A stretch of DNA of 64,000 nucleotides from Micromonospora sp. PLK6-60 (lineage in GTDB: Bacteria > Actinomycetota > Actinomycetes > Mycobacteriales > Micromonosporaceae). The notes beneath the pieces are model-generated. The model searched no databases. It was not told the DNA's origin and saw only the letters and a program-made list of their open reading frames with translations. A program made the position numbers and the translations under genes. The stretch is from positions 186,001-250,000 of the forward strand of contig NZ_JAIOAA010000003.1 in NCBI RefSeq assembly GCF_019890675.1, in the 5' to 3' direction. Shown here one piece after another: positions 40,884-49,656 of this stretch (within the stretch, counting starts at the first letter, position 1; the number at the start of each line of letters is the position of its first letter).

Positions 40884-43084
40884 CACGAGATCCCGGGGAT
40901 GAGCTGGATGAGCAGGTCGATGAGCTTGATGCCGACGAACGGCACGATCACGCCGCCGAGGCCGTAGATGAGCAGGTTGCGGCCGAGCAGCGTCGACGCG
41001 GCGGCGGGCCGGTAACGGACCCCGCGCAGGGCCAGCGGAATCAGCGCGATGATGACCAGGGCGTTGAAGATGACCGCGGACAGGATCGCCGAGGCCGGGC
41101 TGGCCAGCCGCATCACGTTGAGCGTGTCCAGGCCGGGGTAGATGCCGGCGAAGATGGCCGGGATGATCGCGAAGTACTTCGCGATGTCGTTGGAGATCGA
41201 GAAGGTCGTCAGGGCGCCGCGGGTGATCAGCAGTTGCTTGCCAATCTCCACGATCTCGATGAGTTTGGTCGGGTCGGAGTCGAGGTCGACCATGTTGCCG
41301 GCCTCCTTGGCGGCCGACGTGCCGGTGTTCATGGCCACGCCGACGTCGGCCTGCGCGAGGGCGGGGGCGTCGTTGGTGCCGTCGCCGGTCATCGCGACGA
41401 GCCGGCCGCCCTCCTGCTCCTTGCGGATGAGGGCGAGCTTGTCCTCCGGGGTGGCCTCGGCGAGGAAGTCGTCCACGCCGGCCTCGTCGGCGATCGCCTT
41501 CGCGGTCCGCGGGTTGTCCCCGGTGATCATCACGGTCCGGATGCCCATGGCGCGCATCTCGTCGAACCGCTCCCGCATGCCGGCCTTGACGACGTCCTTG
41601 AGGTGGATGACACCGAGGGCGCGGGCCGGCTGCCCGTCGAGGTGGTCGGCCACCACCAGGGGGGTGCCGCCGACGCCGCTGATCTCGTCGACGATCTGGC
41701 CGACCTGCTCGGTGGGGTGGCCGCCGTTGTCGCGTACCCACTTCATCACCGCGGCGGCGGCGCCCTTGCGCACGCGCCGCGCCGGGCCGTCGCCCGCAGT
41801 GAGGTCGACGCCGCTCATCCGGGTCTGCGCGGCGAACGGCACGAACGTGGCGTGCGGGATGAGGCCGGGCTCGCGTTCCCGCAGGCCGAAGTCGTTCTTG
41901 GCGAGCACCACGATGGAGCGGCCCTCGGGGGTCTCGTCGGCGAGGCTGGACAGCTGCGCCGCGTCGGCCACCTGCACGGCCGTCATGCCGTCGACGGGGA
42001 CGAACTCGGCGGCCTGCCGGTTGCCGAGGGTGATGGTGCCGGTCTTGTCGAGCAGCAGGGTGTTGACGTCGCCCGCGGCCTCGACCGCCCGGCCGCTGGT
42101 GGCCAGGACGTTGCGCTGCACCAGGCGGTCCATGCCGGCGATGCCGATCGCGGACAGCAGCGCGCCGATGGTGGTGGGGATCAGGCAGACCAGCAGCGAG
42201 ACCAGCACGATGCCGGTGACACCGCCGCCGGTGACGGCAGCGGTGTCCGGCGCGGCGGCCTGGAAGTTCTTGGCGAAGATCGCGAGGGGCTGAAGGGTGA
42301 CCACGGCCAGCAGGAAGATGATCGTGAGCGCGGCGAGCAGGATGTTCAGCGCGATCTCGTTCGGGGTTTTCTGCCGGTTGGCGCCCTCCACCAGGTTGAT
42401 CATCCGGTCGATGAAGCTCTCCCCGGGCTTCTGCGTGATCTTGACGACGATACGGTCGGAGAGGACCTTGGTGCCGCCGGTGACGGCACTGCGGTCGCCG
42501 CCGGACTCGCGGATGACCGGGGCGGACTCGCCGGTGATGGCGGACTCGTCGACGCTGGCGATGCCCTCGACCACGTCCCCGTCGCCGGGGATGACCTCCC
42601 CGGCCTCGACCACGACGATGTCGCCCTGCCGCAGCTGCGGGGCGGGCACGCTCTCGGTGCGGTAGGTGCCGGGGGCGGCGCCCGCGGTCCAGTCGAGGGC
42701 GCGGGTGGCGACCGTGTCGGTCTTCGCGCGGCGCAGGGCGGCCGCCTGGGCCTTGCCCCGGCCCTCGGCGACGGCCTCGGCGAGGTTGGCGAAGAGCACG
42801 GTCAGCCACAGCCAGACGGTGATCGCGACGGCGAACACGGACGGGTCGGCCACGGTGAGGACGGTGGTGAAGGCGGCGCCGGTCTCGACGATCAGCATGA
42901 CCGGGTTGCGCCACAGGGTGCGCGGGTCGAGCTTGCGCAGCGCATCCGGCAGGGAGCGGGCGAGTTGCCTCGGGTCGAGCAGACCTCCGCCGCGGTTGCC
43001 GTGGGTGGCGGGTGTGCCGGCGGTGGGGGCGTCCGCCGTACCGTGCGGTGCCGGCGTGGAGGTGGTCATGTCGTTGTCTCTCAT
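40883..43084 (-). CDS. kdpB: K+-transporting P-type ATPase subunit B
   Basis: 733 residues. A variable, Thr/Gly-rich N-terminus (about 1-45) precedes the P-type core: [12 protein letters not shown] membrane start, [12 protein letters not shown] (actuator), [10 protein letters not shown] (phosphorylated Asp) and [17 protein letters not shown]. It drives K+ uptake through KdpA using ATP. ATG 43084 is chosen; a GTG at 43093 would overlap the kdpA stop in GTGA, and an ATG at 43069 is also in frame. Translation is coupled to kdpA and kdpC. Confidence 0.95.
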   Translation of the reverse strand: MRDNDMTTSTPAPHGTADAPTAGTPATHGNRGGGLLDPRQLARSLPDALRKLDPRTLWRNPVMLIVETGAAFTTVLTVADPSVFAVAITVWLWLTVLFANLAEAVAEGRGKAQAAALRRAKTDTVATRALDWTAGAAPGTYRTESVPAPQLRQGDIVVVEAGEVIPGDGDVVEGIASVDESAITGESAPVIRESGGDRSAVTGGTKVLSDRIVVKITQKPGESFIDRMINLVEGANRQKTPNEIALNILLAALTIIFLLAVVTLQPLAIFAKNFQAAAPDTAAVTGGGVTGIVLVSLLVCLIPTTIGALLSAIGIAGMDRLVQRNVLATSGRAVEAAGDVNTLLLDKTGTITLGNRQAAEFVPVDGMTAVQVADAAQLSSLADETPEGRSIVVLAKNDFGLREREPGLIPHATFVPFAAQTRMSGVDLTAGDGPARRVRKGAAAAVMKWVRDNGGHPTEQVGQIVDEISGVGGTPLVVADHLDGQPARALGVIHLKDVVKAGMRERFDEMRAMGIRTVMITGDNPRTAKAIADEAGVDDFLAEATPEDKLALIRKEQEGGRLVAMTGDGTNDAPALAQADVGVAMNTGTSAAKEAGNMVDLDSDPTKLIEIVEIGKQLLITRGALTTFSISNDIAKYFAIIPAIFAGIYPGLDTLNVMRLASPASAILSAVIFNALVIIALIPLALRGVRYRPAAASTLLGRNLLIYGLGGVIVPFVGIKLIDLLIQLIPGIS

Positions 43085-43089
43085 GGTGG

Positions 43090-44745
43090 TCACAGCCCCT
43101 CTGCCAGGGGGCCGAGGGCGAGCGCGGGCAGGAAGGTCAGCGCCACGAGGATCACCGTGACGCCGACGACCATGCCGACGAACAACGGCCGGTGGGTGGG
43201 CAGGGTGCCCTCGGAGGCGGGGGTGGGTTGTTGGCGGGCGAGGGAGCCGGCCAGCGCGAGGACGAGGATGATCGGCAGGAACCGGCCGAGCAGCATGCAC
43301 AGCCCCAGCGCGGTGTTCCACCACGGCGTGTTGACGGTGATGCCGGCGAACGCGGAGCCGTTGTTGTTGCTCGCCGAGGTGAACGCGTAGAGCACCTCCG
43401 ACAGGCCGTGCGGGCCCGCGTTCAGCGCGGTCGCGTTGTTGCCGGTGGCGAACGCCGCCGCCGTGCCGGCCAGCACCAGCGCCGGGGTGACCAGGAAGTA
43501 CAGCGACGCGACCTTGATCTCGCGCGAGCTGATCTTCTTGCCCACGTACTCGGGGGTCCGGCCGACCATCAGGCCGGCGACGAACACCGTGATCACCGCG
43601 AGGATCAGTAGTCCGTAGAGGCCGGAGCCGACGCCGCCGGGGGCGACCTCACCGAGCATCATGTTGCCCAGCGTCATCATCCCGCCCAGCGGCGTGTAGG
43701 AGTCGTGAAACGAGTTGACCGCGCCGGTCGACGTGAGGGTGGTGGCGGCGGCGAAGGTGGCCGAGTTCGACACGTCGAACCGCACCTCCTTGCCCTCCAG
43801 GGCCGCGCCGACCGCCTGCGGCACCGTGCCGTTGCCGGCCAGCTCGAACACGTTGGTCAGGGTGATGCTGGCCAGGGCGAGGATCGCCATGACCGCGGCG
43901 ATGGCGTAGCCCTGCCGGTGCTGCCCGACCATCCGGCCGAAGACCCGGGGCAGGCTGAACGGGATCAGCAGGATCAGGAAGATCTCGATCCAGTTCGTCC
44001 AGGTTGTGGGGTTCTCGTAGGGGTGGGCGCTGTTGGCGTTGTAGAAGCCGCCGCCGTTGGTGCCCAGCTCCTTGATGACCTCCTGGCTGGCCACCGGGCC
44101 GCCGGTGAGGTGCTGCGTACCGCCGGTCAGGGTGGTCACGTCGGTGCCGCCGGAGAGGTTCTGCACCACCCCGCCGGCCATGAGGACGACCGCGCCGAGC
44201 ACGGCGACCGGCAGCAGGATCCGCAGGGTGATCCGGGTCAGGTCGACCCAGAAGTTGCCCAGCTCGCCGGTGCGGCTGCGGGCGAACCCGCGGACCAGCG
44301 CCACCGCGACCGCGATGCCGACGGCGGCGGAGAGGAAGTTCTGCACCGCCAGGCCGGCCATCTGCACGAGGTGGCCCATGGTCGACTCGCCCGAGTACCA
44401 CTGCCAGTTGGTGTTGGTCACGAAGGACACGGCGGTGTTCCACGCGCCGTGCGGCACCACCGGGTCGAAGCCGAGCGACAGCCACAGGTGGTTCTGCAGC
44501 CGCTGGAACGCGTAAAGGAACAGGATCGAGACGGCGGAGAAGGCCAGCACGGCGCGGGCGTACACGCCCCAGGACTGCCCGACGGCCGGGTTCACCCCCG
44601 CCAGGCGGTAGATCCCCCGCTCAACGCGGGTCGACTGGGTGTCGGAGACCACCCGGTACAGGTAATCGCCGAACGGCCGGTAGACGGCGACCAGCACCAC
44701 CACCAGCGACAGCACGAACAGCACCCCGGCCGTCGTCGTGGTCAT
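43090..44745 (-). CDS. kdpA: K+-transporting ATPase subunit A (channel-like)
   Basis: 551 residues, about ten transmembrane helices and four pore-loop repeats. Features include [36 protein letters not shown] (selectivity region), [12 protein letters not shown] and [12 protein letters not shown]. It is the K+-conducting subunit. ATG 44745 overlaps the kdpF stop in TGATG. Confidence 0.96.
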   Translation of the reverse strand: MTTTTAGVLFVLSLVVVLVAVYRPFGDYLYRVVSDTQSTRVERGIYRLAGVNPAVGQSWGVYARAVLAFSAVSILFLYAFQRLQNHLWLSLGFDPVVPHGAWNTAVSFVTNTNWQWYSGESTMGHLVQMAGLAVQNFLSAAVGIAVAVALVRGFARSRTGELGNFWVDLTRITLRILLPVAVLGAVVLMAGGVVQNLSGGTDVTTLTGGTQHLTGGPVASQEVIKELGTNGGGFYNANSAHPYENPTTWTNWIEIFLILLIPFSLPRVFGRMVGQHRQGYAIAAVMAILALASITLTNVFELAGNGTVPQAVGAALEGKEVRFDVSNSATFAAATTLTSTGAVNSFHDSYTPLGGMMTLGNMMLGEVAPGGVGSGLYGLLILAVITVFVAGLMVGRTPEYVGKKISSREIKVASLYFLVTPALVLAGTAAAFATGNNATALNAGPHGLSEVLYAFTSASNNNGSAFAGITVNTPWWNTALGLCMLLGRFLPIILVLALAGSLARQQPTPASEGTLPTHRPLFVGMVVGVTVILVALTFLPALALGPLAEGL

Positions 44746-44834
44746 CAGAACCGCTCCGGGAACAACAGGGCGATCACCAGGAACACGGCCAGGGCGATCG
44801 CCAGCACCAGACCGACGGCGTTGACGGCGCTCAC
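44745..44834 (-). CDS. kdpF: K+-transporting ATPase subunit F
   Basis: 29 residues, a single transmembrane helix ([19 protein letters not shown]) ending FPERF, typical of the stabilising KdpF peptide. GTG 44834 overlaps the preceding small ORF in GTGA, and the stop overlaps kdpA in TGATG. Too short for routine ORF calling. Confidence 0.9.
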   Translation of the reverse strand: MSAVNAVGLVLAIALAVFLVIALLFPERF

Positions 44835-44914
44835 CGCTTCTCCACACCCCTCACCAGCAGGGCGAGCGCTGCGAACAGCGCCACCGTCAATGCCACGAAC
44901 ACCAGGTCAGACAC
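44831..44914 (-). CDS. unnamed 27-residue membrane peptide before kdpF
   Basis: 27 residues: [20 protein letters not shown] then a basic end (VRGVEKR). One predicted membrane helix. GTG 44914 has GAGGAG 6 nt upstream, a strong site, and the stop overlaps kdpF in GTGA. It is therefore the first cistron of the kdp operon. I know of similar uncharacterised leader peptides before kdpF in actinobacteria but no proven function. Confidence 0.75.
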   Translation of the reverse strand: MSDLVFVALTVALFAALALLVRGVEKR

Positions 44915-45007
44915 GTCTGACTCCTCATTCCGGACCAGCTCGTCACGGCCGACCCCCGGCCGTGCCGGGCAATCACACCGCCGCCCGCCCTTTCACGACA
45001 GGGGCTA

Positions 45008-45055
45008 TCACGCGACCATCACGGCGAACCGGCGATTCTTCACGCCGTTTTCACG
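45008..45055. promoter_or_regulatory. phased TCACG repeats, candidate KdpE binding region
   Basis: TCACG occurs at 45008, 45019, 45040 and 45051 (spacings 11, 21, 11), close to whole helical turns, about 94-141 nt before the first kdp start. Two further copies lie at 44993 and 44943. OmpR-family regulators bind such direct repeats. Confidence 0.5.
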
Positions 45056-45239
45056 CCCACGCTGGGGCTGTCTCGTTGGAGACCTCTCCGCTGCCAACGC
45101 CTTGACACAGAGAGGTGCCGTTAGATCCACAGACCCCCCACGCTCGCCGTTGATCCACCAGCCAGCCTGCGTGATGCTCCAGGACCAAAGCTCGAGTCTC
45201 CAGGTGACTCCGGGCGATCTTGGCGGGCAGGGTGGAGTG

Positions 45240-45520
45240 GCCGGCGGAACCAGGGTCGCGTCGACGCGCGAGAATGGCTTGGCGGCGGTTCTTTTCGTAG
45301 TAGGTACGCGTGGGGCATTCTCGGGCGGCGGTGAAGGCGGCCATCCACAGAATGCGGCCGTAGTCTCCGGTGAAAGCGGCGGGGCTGCCGATGGTCGCCT
45401 GAGACCGTTGCGGAGTCACGGGAGACGGGTGCCGAGCCGGCGTGGGCGGTGAGTCTGGCGGCGCTGTCGTACTCGGTCATGCCGGCGGTGTGGACCAGTA
45501 GTTCGGCACGATGGCAGCCC
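45240..45520 (-). pseudogene. IS110-family transposase remnant (C-terminal part, frameshifted)
   Basis: Frame 1 reads TAGMTEYDSAARLTAHAGSA then PVSRDSATVSGDHRQPRRFH, the IS110/IS116/IS902 C-terminal domain. Near 45360 the homology moves to another frame (RILWMAAFTAARECPTRTYYEKNR, QAILARRR). The start, the N-terminal DEDD domain and both element ends are gone. The rest of 45056-45566 shows no gene. Confidence 0.65.
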
Positions 45521-45566
45521 GGCCACGCTCAGGTCCTCGACCGCCCAGCGAGTGCTGGCGATACGG

Positions 45567-45610
45567 GCCAAGCCCAGGAGCCCGGGACTTCCCGGGCTCC
45601 TGGGCTTGGC
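45567..45610 (-). terminator. 20-bp perfect hairpin after the SnoaL-like gene
   Basis: Arms GCCAAGCCCAGGAGCCCGGG and the exact complement with an ACTT loop, 27 nt past the stop at 45637. Confidence 0.85.
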
Positions 45611-45636
45611 GGCGTAGCGGTGGGAGCGCTCGCGAT

Positions 45637-46029
45637 TCAGGTCGACAGTTGCTTCCGGATGGCCTCGATGTCCCAAACGTTGGACATCTGGACGAACTTG
45701 CCGTCGCTGACCTTGTAGACCGTGATTTCGTGCACCTCAATTGGCTTGCCGTTCGGGGCCACCCCGAGCCATTCCTTCACCGGGGTACCGCGGAGGATGG
45801 CGTGAGTGCCGATGATGTCACCGGCGATGACGAGGTCCTTGACCTCCCACCGAAGGTCGAGGATGGCCTCCGTGAGGCTCTCGAAGTTGGCGATCCCCTG
45901 CTCGCGCGTCACGGTCTGACCGTGGAAGAGAACGGTCTCGTCCATGAACTCCCCCACGCGGTCCCACTGATGCGCGTTGATCACATCGACATAGCGCTGG
46001 TAGAAGTCCCGGATGTCGAACTCGGACAT
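45637..46029 (-). CDS. SnoaL/NTF2-like protein
   Basis: 130 residues. EFDIRDFYQRYVDVINAHQW, DRVGEFMDETVLFHGQTV, LRWEVKDLVIAGDIIGTHAILRG and GKPIEVHEITVYKVSDGKFVQ match the SnoaL-like cone fold (ester cyclase group). Role unknown. ATG 46029 has AGGG 7 nt upstream. Two TetR-type operators lie at 46047-46098, and no tetR gene is adjacent, so control is from elsewhere or the regulator gene was lost. Confidence 0.85.
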   Translation of the reverse strand: MSEFDIRDFYQRYVDVINAHQWDRVGEFMDETVLFHGQTVTREQGIANFESLTEAILDLRWEVKDLVIAGDIIGTHAILRGTPVKEWLGVAPNGKPIEVHEITVYKVSDGKFVQMSNVWDIEAIRKQLST

Positions 46030-46046
46030 TTTGTTTCCCTTCCCTT

Positions 46047-46098
46047 TTCTGCACCGATCGGTACGGAACCACCGTAGCACTTCTGCACCGATCGGTAC
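46047..46098. promoter_or_regulatory. paired TetR-type operators upstream of the SnoaL-like gene
   Basis: An exact 18-nt sequence TTCTGCACCGATCGGTAC occurs at 46047-46064 and 46081-46098 (34-bp offset). Each holds the palindrome ACCGATCGGT. A -10-like TACGGT (minus strand) lies between them, so repression is likely. Confidence 0.7.
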
Positions 46099-46120
46099 TG
46101 AACAACGTGACGCGGCCCAC

Positions 46121-46325
46121 CAGGAAGCTGCGTGCGGGCGGCCTCGGCGCGGATGCGGTCGGCCAGCGCGAGCACCCCGATGGGCTGGCCGTCGGCGAAC
46201 ACCACCACGGCGGTGTGACCGGCCAGTTGCAGTTCGGCGGCCACCGCCGTGGCGTGGGCCGCGGCCGGGTCGGCGGCGGGAGTGAACTCGTCGATGAGCG
46301 CCGGACTGCCCACGGCCACCCGCCG
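46121..46325 (-). pseudogene. cation P-type ATPase fragment
   Basis: About 68 residues, RVAVGSPALIDEFTPA through TAVVVFADGQPIGVLALADRIR, correspond to the nucleotide-binding and start of the P domain of heavy-metal P1B ATPases. No N- or C-terminal part is present, so it is a remnant. Confidence 0.6.
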
Positions 46326-46424
46326 GAAGTCAAAGCAGCCAGCACCGTCGGACCCGAAGACTTCCGAGGGGCTGCGCCGACTCGCCGACCGCCTCGGCGA
46401 CGACTTCATCGCCGGGATCGTCCT

Positions 46425-46730
46425 CTACACCGGAACCGCCACGCTGCCGTTCGGCGACAGACTCCGCGCCATGCCGGTCAGTGCACTGTGGCAGTTTTCC
46501 GCGCCGGGATGGCTGTGCGGGTCGGTGTGGACGGTGGCGGTGGTGAGCCGGGGCACGGCGTGGGTCATTTGGTGTTCGGCGGCGGCGGCGATCTCGTGCG
46601 CGACGATCAGGGTCCGGTTCGCGTCGACGACAAGGTCGGCTTCGGCGTGCAGGCGGTGGCCGATCTGCCGGCCGACCCGGATGCGGTACGCGAGGTGACC
46701 GTGCCGCCGACGTAGCGGACGTCGGGCCCC
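46425..46730 (-). pseudogene. cation diffusion facilitator (CDF) C-terminal fragment
   Basis: RIRVGRQIGHRLHAEADLVV, ANRTLIVAHEIAAAAEHQMT and TATVHTDPH match the cytosolic ZT_dimer domain of CDF metal exporters. The membrane part is missing and the upstream continuation shifts frame. Confidence 0.65.
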
Positions 46731-46732
46731 GG

Positions 46733-46885
46733 TCAAACAGGATCGTCAGCAGCAGCGACGCGGGTCCGCCGCGCAGGGTCGACGGCCCAGCGGATCGGCT
46801 TGCGGCGTTTGCCGAGCCACCCGGCGATGCCGGAAATGGCCTGCTGGTTGTTAGGGATCTTCTCGGACACCACCACGTGCGGCAT
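46733..46885 (-). other. unidentified 50-codon ORF in the decayed region
   Basis: MPHVVVSEKIPNNQQAISGI, then a basic stretch (GWLGKRRKPIRW). No ribosome-binding site, and no match I recognise; probably a further remnant. Confidence 0.35.
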
Positions 46886-46937
46886 ACACCCAGACAGTCA
46901 CCCCCGGTGACGGCGGTGAGCCACGACATACCGACTG

Positions 46938-46954
46938 ATACCCCAAGGGGGTAT
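46938..46954. promoter_or_regulatory. CsoR-type copper operator
   Basis: ATACCCC and GGGGTAT are perfect arms around AAG, ending 27 nt before the copper ATPase start at 46982. The A/T-rich ends and C/G-run match the consensus of CsoR-family (Cu(I)-sensing) repressors. A TATAT stretch overlaps the right arm. Confidence 0.7.
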
Positions 46955-46981
46955 ATGGTGGTGGCGAAGGAAGGTGGCGAG

Positions 46982-49051
46982 ATGTCCCAAGAGACCTCTG
47001 AGCAGGAGAGTCACCCGACGGCGCAGCACGCCGGGCATGGTGGGCACGACAAGCACGCCGGGCACGACCCGGAGGTGTTCCGCCGCAAGTTCTGGCTGGC
47101 CCTGGTCCTCACCGTGCCGATCGTCGTCACCAGTCACATGGTGATGGACTGGTTCGGCTATCGCCTGGACTTTCCCGGCATGGAGCTGGTCGGGCCGGTG
47201 TTGGGAACCGTCGTCTTCGTGTACGGCGGCTGGCCGTTCCTGCAGGGCGCGGTCCGAGAGGTACGGGACCGGGCGCCGGGCATGATGTTGCTGATCGCGA
47301 TGGCGATCACGGTGGCGTACGTGGCGTCGCTGGCCACCGCGCTGGGCGCGTTCGACCTGGACTTCTGGTGGGAGTTGGCCGCGCTGGTCACCATCATGCT
47401 GCTCGGGCACTGGCAGGAGATGAAGGCCATCGGGCAGGCCCAGGGGGCGCTCTCCGCGCTGGCCGCGCTGCTGCCCGACGACGCCGAACGCGTCGACGAG
47501 GGCGGCCAGCCGCAGCCGGTGTCGGTGTCCGACCTGCGCGTCGGTGACGTGGTGCTGGTCCGACCCGGCGCCCGGGTGCCGGCCGACGGGAAGATCGTTG
47601 ACGGCGGCGCCGAGCTGGACGAGTCGATGATCACCGGTGAGTCCAGGCCGGTGGCGAAGGGCGTCGACGACCGGGTGGTGGCGGGCACGGTCGCCACCGA
47701 CGCGGCGATCCGGGTCCGGGTCGACGCCGTCGGCGAGGACACCGCACTGGCGGGGATCCAGCGGCTGGTCGCGCAGGCGCAGCAGTCCAGCGGCCGGGCG
47801 CAGGTGCTCGCCGACCGGTTCGCCGCCTGGCTGTTCTACATCGCCACCGCCACCGCCGTGGTCACCCTGGCCGTCTGGACCCTCGTCGGAAACCTCGGCG
47901 AGGCGGTGGTACGCACCGTGACCGTGCTGGTGATCGCCTGCCCACACGCCCTCGGCCTGGCCATCCCCCTGGTGATCGCCCTGTCCACCGCCGTGGCGGC
48001 CAAGGGCGGCATCCTGGTCAAGGACCGACTCGCATTGGAGCGGATGCGTACCGTGGACGCGGTCCTGTTCGACAAGACCGGCACCCTGACCCGCGGCGAG
48101 CACGTCGTGACCGGGGTGGCCGGTACCGCCGGTACCGGCGACGACGAGGTGCTCGCCATCGCGGGCGCGGTCGAGGCGGACAGCGAGCATCCGCTGGCCC
48201 GGGCGATCGTCGCCGCCGCACGGCAGCGACAGCTGTCCCGCCGGGCGTCCGGGTTCCGGTCGCTGACCGGCCGGGGCGTGCAGGCCGAGGTCGACGGGGT
48301 CACGTACGCCGTCGGCGGCCCGACGCTGCTACGCGAGATGGGCGCGACGGTGTCCGAGGAACTGACCGCCCGTACCCGGGAATGGGCCGGCCGGGGATCG
48401 GCGGTGCTGCACCTGCTGCGGATGGACGGCGACGGGGGCGCCGTGGTCGGGGCCCTCGCGCTGGCCGACGAGGTTCGCCCGGAGGCTCGGCAGGCCATCG
48501 CCGACCTGCGCGCCCAGGGCGTGCGCAAGATCGTAATGATCACGGGGGACGCCCGGCCGGTCGCCGAGGCGGTCGCCGCCGACCTCGGCTTCCGGGCCGG
48601 CGAGGACGAGGTGTACGCGGAGGTGCTGCCCGCCGACAAGGACGACGCCGTGGCGGACCTGCAGAAGCGGGGCCTGCGGGTGGCGATGGTCGGCGACGGG
48701 GTCAACGACGCCCCGGCCCTGGCCCGCGCCGACGTGGGCATCGCCATCGGCGCCGGCACCGACGTGGCCATCGAGTCCGCCGGAGTGGTTCTGGCCTCGT
48801 CGGATCCACGCGGGGTGACCGGGGTGATCACCCTGTCCCGGGCCTCCTACCGCAAGATGATCCAGAACCTCGCCTGGGCCGCCGGCTACAACGTGGTTGC
48901 CCTTCCCTTGGCTGCCGGGGCGCTGGCCTGGGCCGGGGTGACGCTCAGCCCTGCCGTCGGGGCCGTGCTCATGTCCGCGTCGACGATCGTGGTGGCGCTC
49001 AACGCCCAACTGCTGCGCCGGGTGCGGCTGCGCCCGCAGGAGACGGGGTGA
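46982..49051 (+). CDS. CopB-like heavy-metal P-type ATPase (CPH type)
   Basis: 689 residues. A His-rich N-terminus (HAGHGGHDKHAGHD, about 14-30) replaces the usual Cys metal-binding domain. DESMITGESRPV (actuator), VIACPHALGLAIPLV (CPH, the P1B-3 metal-site motif), DKTGTLTRGE (phosphorylated Asp) and GDGVNDAPALARADVG are present. P1B-3 pumps export Cu(II)/Cu(I) or Ag(I). ATG 46982 follows GGAAGG at 7 nt; an ATG at 46955 is in frame but lies next to the operator. The copper operator and downstream DUF6153/DUF305 genes support a copper role. Confidence 0.9.
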   Translation: MSQETSEQESHPTAQHAGHGGHDKHAGHDPEVFRRKFWLALVLTVPIVVTSHMVMDWFGYRLDFPGMELVGPVLGTVVFVYGGWPFLQGAVREVRDRAPGMMLLIAMAITVAYVASLATALGAFDLDFWWELAALVTIMLLGHWQEMKAIGQAQGALSALAALLPDDAERVDEGGQPQPVSVSDLRVGDVVLVRPGARVPADGKIVDGGAELDESMITGESRPVAKGVDDRVVAGTVATDAAIRVRVDAVGEDTALAGIQRLVAQAQQSSGRAQVLADRFAAWLFYIATATAVVTLAVWTLVGNLGEAVVRTVTVLVIACPHALGLAIPLVIALSTAVAAKGGILVKDRLALERMRTVDAVLFDKTGTLTRGEHVVTGVAGTAGTGDDEVLAIAGAVEADSEHPLARAIVAAARQRQLSRRASGFRSLTGRGVQAEVDGVTYAVGGPTLLREMGATVSEELTARTREWAGRGSAVLHLLRMDGDGGAVVGALALADEVRPEARQAIADLRAQGVRKIVMITGDARPVAEAVAADLGFRAGEDEVYAEVLPADKDDAVADLQKRGLRVAMVGDGVNDAPALARADVGIAIGAGTDVAIESAGVVLASSDPRGVTGVITLSRASYRKMIQNLAWAAGYNVVALPLAAGALAWAGVTLSPAVGAVLMSASTIVVALNAQLLRRVRLRPQETG

Positions 49052-49084
49052 CCAGGTTCGCGACGCGAGCCGGCAGGCGGCCGG

Positions 49085-49090
49085 TAGCGT
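49085..49090 (+). promoter_or_regulatory. -10 element for a leaderless transcript (DUF6153 gene)
   Basis: TAGCGT followed by 7 nt and GTG 49098. Confidence 0.5.
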
Positions 49091-49097
49091 TGTGGCC

Positions 49098-49574
49098 GTG
49101 ACCGGTATGTCGGCAGCACGAGGCGGATGGCTCGTCCGCCTCGTGCTGCTGACCGCCACCCTGATCGGGCTCACGGCGATGCACAGTCTGGGCCACCAGC
49201 CTGCCATGACCGGCCAGCACCACGGGTCGGCCGTGCCTGCGAGCACGCATGCGGAGACGCCGCCGGGAGCGGTCCTGACGACGGCGATTGCCGCGATGGA
49301 CGTGGCCGTCCCTCATGGGTGTGCCGGGGGCCAGTGCGCCGGGCTGGACGCCGCGCCGAGCGGTGCGCCGGGGCACATGCCCGGGTGGGCCGTGTGCCTG
49401 GCGGTCGTCGGCGCGTTCGGGGTTTCGCTGGCGCTGACGGCTGCCCTGCTTCTGCGCCGAACGGGCGCCATGCCCCGGGACCGCCGCCAGCCGTCCGTGG
49501 CGGTTTCCCGTGGCCCGCCGGCGTGGTCCCCGATGGGCCAACGTGTCACCGCGGTGTCGGTGCTGCGCATTTAG
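49098..49574 (+). CDS. DUF6153-family membrane protein
   Basis: 158 residues. A first hydrophobic segment (about 10-30, WLVRLVLLTATLIGLTAMHSL) is followed by a His/Met/Cys-rich extracytoplasmic stretch (HQPAMTGQHHG, PHGCAGGQCAG) and a second transmembrane helix (about 100-125). The His/Met/Cys residues suggest copper binding. DUF6153 genes often lie beside DUF305 genes in actinobacteria. The start is GTG 49098, placed by the -10 hexamer. It lies between the copper ATPase and the DUF305 lipoprotein. Confidence 0.78.
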   Translation: MTGMSAARGGWLVRLVLLTATLIGLTAMHSLGHQPAMTGQHHGSAVPASTHAETPPGAVLTTAIAAMDVAVPHGCAGGQCAGLDAAPSGAPGHMPGWAVCLAVVGAFGVSLALTAALLLRRTGAMPRDRRQPSVAVSRGPPAWSPMGQRVTAVSVLRI

Positions 49575-49656
49575 GAACGCCCTCGCGACGGGGACTCTGG
49601 TGCCCCCCGCGCCCGCTTCCGCGCATGTTCACCGATTCCGAAAGGCTTACTTCGTC

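Noticed and set aside
45102..45107. TTGACA as a plus-strand promoter
   Set aside because: No -10 hexamer at 16-18 nt spacing and no downstream gene.
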